A program made the translations under genes and the position numbers. A stretch of 41,856 nt of DNA from a virus, in the IMG/VR virus record IMGVR_UViG_3300023223_001075, positions 1 to 41,856 of that record; one strand, written 5' to 3'. Shown piece after piece: positions 38,342 to 41,856 of the stretch. Positions within the stretch are counted from its first letter, which is position 1; each line of letters begins with the position of its first letter. The notes under the pieces were generated by a model. The model ran no database searches and was not told where the DNA came from. It saw nothing but the letters and a program-made list of their open reading frames with translations.

Positions 38342-39133
38342 ATGGCAGGATCAGCTCACACTAGTATAAATCTCCAAGAGGTATTGTTTGACAATGCACT
38401 TGAAGGAAAAGCGTTCACATATACCGAAACAGAGATAGCAGGTTTTGAAATTCAAAACATGCTGGACTGGAGAGACTTCTCGGTTTTTCGTGAGCTTATA
38501 GGAGGTTTTGGTCAAATAGATTTCACCATGACGGAGGACACTGTCATTGACACATTGGCTTTCTTTTACGTCGCCAATACAGGATTTCTAACTGATGCGG
38601 TGGAGGTATATTATGAAAGTGCTCCAGCTGTATTCACTCTTTTGCAATCATCTGGGTTCGTAGACAATCGGGTCATGAGGTTTAGCACATTTACTCAAAC
38701 AACTGTTTTGTCTGGAAGAAAGATAAGGATTGCATTTATTGATATTTCAAAAGATATTCAAATAAGGTCCTTAGTAGTAGGTGAAAGATTGCAGTTTTTA
38801 ATGGGTCAATGGTCAGGAATCAATCCACCTCAATTGAATCAAGGAGTTGTAGTTGGAAACCCAACAGCCGTCAATGGTTCTTTCCTAGGTCGCAACCAAA
38901 GGCGTGCTGAGAACAGAGGAATGATTAAGCTTGAGAATCTTTCACAAACTTGGGTACGAGACAATTGGAACCCATTTTCAATCGCCGCAACATCTCATGC
39001 ATTCTTTCATAGATGGAATCCAACTGAGTTCCCCAGTGAGACAGCATTCACTGTTGGAGAAATAATGGCCCCAAAAAATGAAAGCGCATCCTTGATGTCT
39101 GTCGAGATGCCTACAATGTTTATAGTCGAATGA
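38342..39133 (+). CDS. Distal tail / minor tail protein (263 aa)
   Basis: A beta-rich protein after the tape measure, where distal tail proteins are coded. It has VLFDNALEGKAFTYTETEIA, DTLAFFYVANTGFLTDAVEV, IDISKDIQIRSLVVGERLQF and a second half beginning GRNQRRAENRGMIKLENLSQ. The 'IGxLxxGxxLxf... R...' layout is that of minor tail proteins seen with GTA-like and lambda-like tails. ATG 38342 lacks a clear Shine-Dalgarno and follows the structured region. It overlaps the hub gene by 4 bases. Confidence 0.72.
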   Translation: MAGSAHTSINLQEVLFDNALEGKAFTYTETEIAGFEIQNMLDWRDFSVFRELIGGFGQIDFTMTEDTVIDTLAFFYVANTGFLTDAVEVYYESAPAVFTLLQSSGFVDNRVMRFSTFTQTTVLSGRKIRIAFIDISKDIQIRSLVVGERLQFLMGQWSGINPPQLNQGVVVGNPTAVNGSFLGRNQRRAENRGMIKLENLSQTWVRDNWNPFSIAATSHAFFHRWNPTEFPSETAFTVGEIMAPKNESASLMSVEMPTMFIVE

Positions 39134-40998
39134 CTTACGATGATCAGAAAATCAAGATGGGTCGGCACTCCATCTGGGTTCTTGAAATAGACTTCAAAAC
39201 TTGTTCACTGCTATTTGGCGTAGGTCTATGTACAGCAACGGAAACGGTTCCAGGCAGTGGTACGAAATGCTTCAACACCTTTGGCACATGCCCAGTTCCT
39301 TTAATATTTAAAAGTGATGGACGCCAAACAACAACATTCAGGTTTTCGTCTGAAAGAATAGACGGCCTCCAACAAGTGGGTGAACCCCCAGTTTTCCCAA
39401 CCATTTTGAGCATGGATAATGCGCCCGCGAAGCTTGAACCTGGGAAAGGATTGGGCGTAAGGTCTTCGGCCAGAATAACCCTACAAGATCACCCGTGGAC
39501 AGACATTGGGGTGGACCCTTATTTATCCGAAGGTGAAAGGACTTACACCCCAGATGATCAAGGTACATTTTGGGGAAAACTTTTGGCCCGTGATCCTTTT
39601 TATGAAAATGATATCGTAAGAGTCAAGCAAGGATATTTGGAGGATGATGGCACGTACAATGAGGACAATATGGAGACGAGGGAATATATCCTTTTCAAAA
39701 TATCTGGCCCAGATAAAACCGGGAAAGTTGTTATTGAATGCAAAGATGTTCTTAAGTTTGCTGATGGGGTTAAGGCTCAAGTTCCTAGGCCATCAAAGGC
39801 GGAGCTTGATGGGGCTCTAGATAATTCAGCTACCAGTTTTGATATAACAGATGTGAACGCTCAAATATTTGATAATTTTATAGCAGTCCCATCACAAAAA
39901 TTTATTATTATTGATGACGAAATTATAGAGATTGGAGCCATGATTGATAACACTGGAAATAGCTATTCTATATCTGGCGCCACCCGAGGGAAATTACCTT
40001 TTTATTATCCAGACCCACAGACAACTGAAATAGATGCTCATGATGATTTAGCCCTTGTTCAGGCCTGTTTTAATTTCGATAATGTCAGGCTTGATGATAT
40101 CCTTTTCACATTACTAAATACTTACGCTGAAATCCCTGCGGGCTCACTTGACCAGGCAGGCTGGAATAATGTAATGAACTTTGGTCTAAGCAATTACAAC
40201 TTTAGCACTTTGTTGATTGAGCCCTTATCAGTTAAGGATTTGATTGAAGAATTGAGTCAGTACACAGTTTTCTTTTGGTGGCATGAAAGGGACGCTGAGG
40301 TCAAGATGGCCTCTTTGCTTGAATTAAGATTGGAAACTCAAGCTACATTGAATGACCAAATTTCTTTTCTAAAAAATACGGTCAGTGTGACTCGTGACGT
40401 AAAACAAAGGAACTCACAAATCTGGGTTTATCATGGTCATCGTTCCCCACTTGAAGACCTTGATAAATACCAGTTTTTCAAGTCGTTGTCTGTTTTTGTC
40501 AATTTAGATTCAGAGACAGAAGATGAATATGGAAAGCCAGCAATTAGAAAAATATTCAGCCGATGGCTAACATTAGGTCAAACTGTTATAGCAGATGAAG
40601 TGGCAAGTCGTTTACTTGATCAATACAAGGATACCAAAAACATTGTTTTAGCTACCCTTGATGCCAAAGATGATGACCTATGGACCGGGAATTTAATCAA
40701 GTCCCAGACCCAATTTGTTCAAGATCAATTCGGTGCTGACCTACTTGATAGCTATTTGGTCTTACAGGTCAAAGAACAGAATCAGCCTACAGGTACAAAG
40801 TTTCAATACTTGCTTCAAGAGTGGGCTCAGCCTATTGGTAGGTTTGCGGTAATAGCTCCAGATACTGATCCCGATAATGAACCTAATCCATTCCCTACTT
40901 TCAGTAATGCTTCAGATCAACAAAGAAATGACTTTATTTTTATAGCCCCAGATTCTGGATTTTTTGATGACGGAAGCGAAGCCTATCAAATTTGGTAA
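39130..40998 (+). CDS. Tail hub / baseplate protein with N-terminal Cys cluster (622 aa)
   Basis: It is the largest protein of the tail-tip block. The N-terminal part has four cysteines, Cys25, Cys34, Cys47 and Cys54, in CSLLFGVGLC...KCFNTFGTCPVP, followed by RFSSERIDGLQQVGEPPVFP, RSSARITLQDHPWTD and a barrel-like body (ISGPDKTGKVVIECKDVLKF). The C-terminal 250 residues (IEPLSVKDLIEELSQYTVFF, YLLQEWAQPIGRFAVIAP) look like a tail-tip hub. The four-Cys module is recurrent in phage hub proteins and may bind an Fe-S cluster or form disulfides. It overlaps its neighbour upstream. Confidence 0.77.
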   Translation: MTYDDQKIKMGRHSIWVLEIDFKTCSLLFGVGLCTATETVPGSGTKCFNTFGTCPVPLIFKSDGRQTTTFRFSSERIDGLQQVGEPPVFPTILSMDNAPAKLEPGKGLGVRSSARITLQDHPWTDIGVDPYLSEGERTYTPDDQGTFWGKLLARDPFYENDIVRVKQGYLEDDGTYNEDNMETREYILFKISGPDKTGKVVIECKDVLKFADGVKAQVPRPSKAELDGALDNSATSFDITDVNAQIFDNFIAVPSQKFIIIDDEIIEIGAMIDNTGNSYSISGATRGKLPFYYPDPQTTEIDAHDDLALVQACFNFDNVRLDDILFTLLNTYAEIPAGSLDQAGWNNVMNFGLSNYNFSTLLIEPLSVKDLIEELSQYTVFFWWHERDAEVKMASLLELRLETQATLNDQISFLKNTVSVTRDVKQRNSQIWVYHGHRSPLEDLDKYQFFKSLSVFVNLDSETEDEYGKPAIRKIFSRWLTLGQTVIADEVASRLLDQYKDTKNIVLATLDAKDDDLWTGNLIKSQTQFVQDQFGADLLDSYLVLQVKEQNQPTGTKFQYLLQEWAQPIGRFAVIAPDTDPDNEPNPFPTFSNASDQQRNDFIFIAPDSGFFDDGSEAYQIW

Positions 40999-41008
40999 AG
41001 GATAAAAA

Positions 41009-41644
41009 ATGACAGTAACAAGAGCCGCATATTCAGATATAAATGATGATGAGATTATAGCTGAAGCTCCTATAACAGCTTCATTGATGAAGAGGTATAG
41101 GGATAATTTAAACTCATCCATAGGTTCAGCTGATGGCATTGGGCCACCAGTAGTTGATGACAGGAGAGTATTTGTTCCAGAAAGATTAAAGAGCGCAACG
41201 ACTACTGCAGGAAAACCTATCATAACGGATTCATCTGGTGGGTTCACACTTGGTGATTCAGCTGCATTTCTAAATGACATGCAATCATTCTCTGGATCAG
41301 CTCTATCATTTCCATTTAATGCAGCTGATTTATATGGAAACATTGTTATAGATGAATTTCTTTCAAAAGAAGGAACTGACGCGAGAATAAGATATGTAGG
41401 TACAGTTTCATATACAACCAGCTTGATAAATCTTATATCAACAGCCGCCATTGAAGGCAGCGGAGATATAACAGCAGATTTTATTGACACAACCCTAACA
41501 GGAACATTTCAAGAAGTTAATCACCTTGAAGGAAAAGATATAAGGCTTTTGATAAGAATAGATTCAGGTAATCTAGAATTCGATATTGATAACATTGGTG
41601 GTGGAAATGCATCTTTACGAATCACAGTAGGTAATTCTAGATAG
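41009..41644 (+). CDS. Terminal tail protein (211 aa)
   Basis: AAGGA lies before ATG 41009. The N-terminus is helical (INDDEIIAEAPITASLMKRY, RDNLNSSIGS), a common start for tail-tip and fibre-adaptor proteins, and the rest is beta-rich (IRYVGTVSYTTSLINLISTA, LLIRIDSGNLEFDIDNIGGG). The motif GSGDITADFIDT is shared with the end of the small protein at 17800-18087. It may be an adaptor for fibres. Its TAG at 41642-41644 abuts the stop of the leftward seam gene. Confidence 0.68.
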   Translation: MTVTRAAYSDINDDEIIAEAPITASLMKRYRDNLNSSIGSADGIGPPVVDDRRVFVPERLKSATTTAGKPIITDSSGGFTLGDSAAFLNDMQSFSGSALSFPFNAADLYGNIVIDEFLSKEGTDARIRYVGTVSYTTSLINLISTAAIEGSGDITADFIDTTLTGTFQEVNHLEGKDIRLLIRIDSGNLEFDIDNIGGGNASLRITVGNSR

Positions 41645-41856
41645 TTATTTTTTGATCTCATATGGTTGCTTATATCTCCCAGTATAAAAAAGTGATTTCT
41701 CTAACTCCATAAAATAATCTGCCGATTCGTTGGCAGGTTCAAACTTCTTTTCAAAATCTCTAAATGAATAGAGTTTATTGCCCACAAGCATCTTGGAACC
41801 TACTGTTCTAGAAACTTTGCAGGTTCTTCCATTGATTTTGTTTATGAATTTGTGCA
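41645..41856 (-). CDS. Seam-spanning small protein, right-end copy (lacks only its first base)
   Basis: This is the same 70-aa gene described at 1-145, seen from the other end. It reads from base 41856 (second base of the ATG, whose first base is at 145 in the left copy) to TAA 41645-41647. Its stop lies back to back with the stop of the rightward tail gene, leaving no intergenic space for a conventional terminator between converging transcripts. Confidence 0.7.
   Translation of the reverse strand, partial: HKFINKINGRTCKVSRTVGSKMLVGNKLYSFRDFEKKFEPANESADYFMELEKSLFYTGRYKQPYEIKK
41713..41856. repeat. Terminal direct repeat (right copy)
   Basis: These bases are identical to positions 1-144. See the left copy for interpretation. 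Confidence 0.97.
41719..41736 (+). terminator. UUCG-loop hairpin at the seam, weak terminator candidate
   Basis: CTGCCGA and TTGGCAG (one G-T pair) enclose a TTCG loop, which is a very stable RNA tetraloop on rightward transcripts. The following bases (GTTCAAACTTCTTTT) are only partly T-rich, so termination would be weak. It lies 74 bases past the last rightward stop, inside the leftward seam gene. The same hairpin appears at 7-24. Confidence 0.35.

Noticed and set aside
40912-41490. 192-codon minus-strand frame
   Set aside because: It lies antisense to the hub end and the last tail gene, both with good coding features, and gives no recognisable protein.
1-41856. Integrase or recombinase, att sites, CRISPR array, reverse transcriptase with template/variable repeats
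   Set aside because: None of the expected motifs or spaced repeats were seen in any frame or non-coding stretch.
1-41856. tRNA genes
   Set aside because: No cloverleaf or T-loop (GGTTCGAATCC-like) sequence was noticed by eye; a tRNA search program would be decisive.

Overview
The window looks like one complete tailed-phage genome assembled as a circle. Its first 144 bases (1-144) recur exactly as its last 144 (41713-41856), giving a unit of 41,712 bp, and a small leftward gene runs across the seam. The DNA is AT-rich and gene-dense, with stop/start overlaps such as ATGA, TAATG and ATGATTGA. No integrase, excision pair, tRNA, rRNA, transposon or CRISPR array was recognised. The virion genes are of HK97-fold siphovirus type: HK97-type portal, prohead protease and capsid, tape measure, and a GTA-gp10-like chaperone with a frameshift extension. 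The host cannot be fixed from the sequence. Many genes have clear Shine-Dalgarno sites and sigma70-like promoters (TTGACA, 16-bp spacer, TATAAT-like), which argues against a typical Bacteroidetes host although some fibre motifs are common there. A lipobox protein and the GTA-like tail genes make a Gram-negative host plausible.

Layout. (1) Leftward early arm, seam to 4998: small unknown genes, a leaderless-looking HTH regulator, a lipoprotein, a zinc-ribbon protein, and a recombination set (Cas4/RecB-like DUF2800 nuclease, Sak4-like ATPase, SSB-like protein). (2) Divergent control region, about 5000-5265, with promoters on both strands. (3) Rightward replication genes, 5265-9658: small HTH protein, primase-polymerase/DUF3987 protein, and a superfamily II helicase, with inverted arrays of a 9-bp iteron-like repeat between the last two. 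(4) Accessory cluster, 9655-14074, behind its own promoter: about 15 small overlapping genes including a VRR-NUC nuclease, Cys-rich and membrane miniproteins, and an HNH-AP2 endonuclease. (5) Packaging and portal, 14090-17769: TerS, TerL, portal, Mu-F-like protein. (6) A roughly 9.9-kb adsorption cassette, 17800-27649: LamG-type proteins, a 1720-residue fibre carrying two tandem seven-bladed propellers, a PKD/LRR protein and a holin-like peptide. (7) Head unit, 27657-29993: promoter, protease, capsid, decoration-like protein, strong terminator. (8) Connector genes, two more fibre or glycan-binding proteins, three paralogous tail-tube proteins, chaperone with frameshift, tape measure, distal tail, hub and a last tail protein, 30015-41644, ending flush against the leftward seam gene.

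Taken together: the early arm and control region would set gene-expression choice, recombination and host exclusion; the central genes copy the DNA; the long rightward arm packages it and builds a capsid, a tail of roughly 85 nm (from tape-measure length), and an unusually large carbohydrate-binding adsorption apparatus. The most unusual items are the three tail-tube paralogs, the double propeller fibre, the placement of the adsorption genes between head genes, the iteron-like inverted arrays, and a shared promoter/operator-like motif found at three places. No endolysin was recognised.
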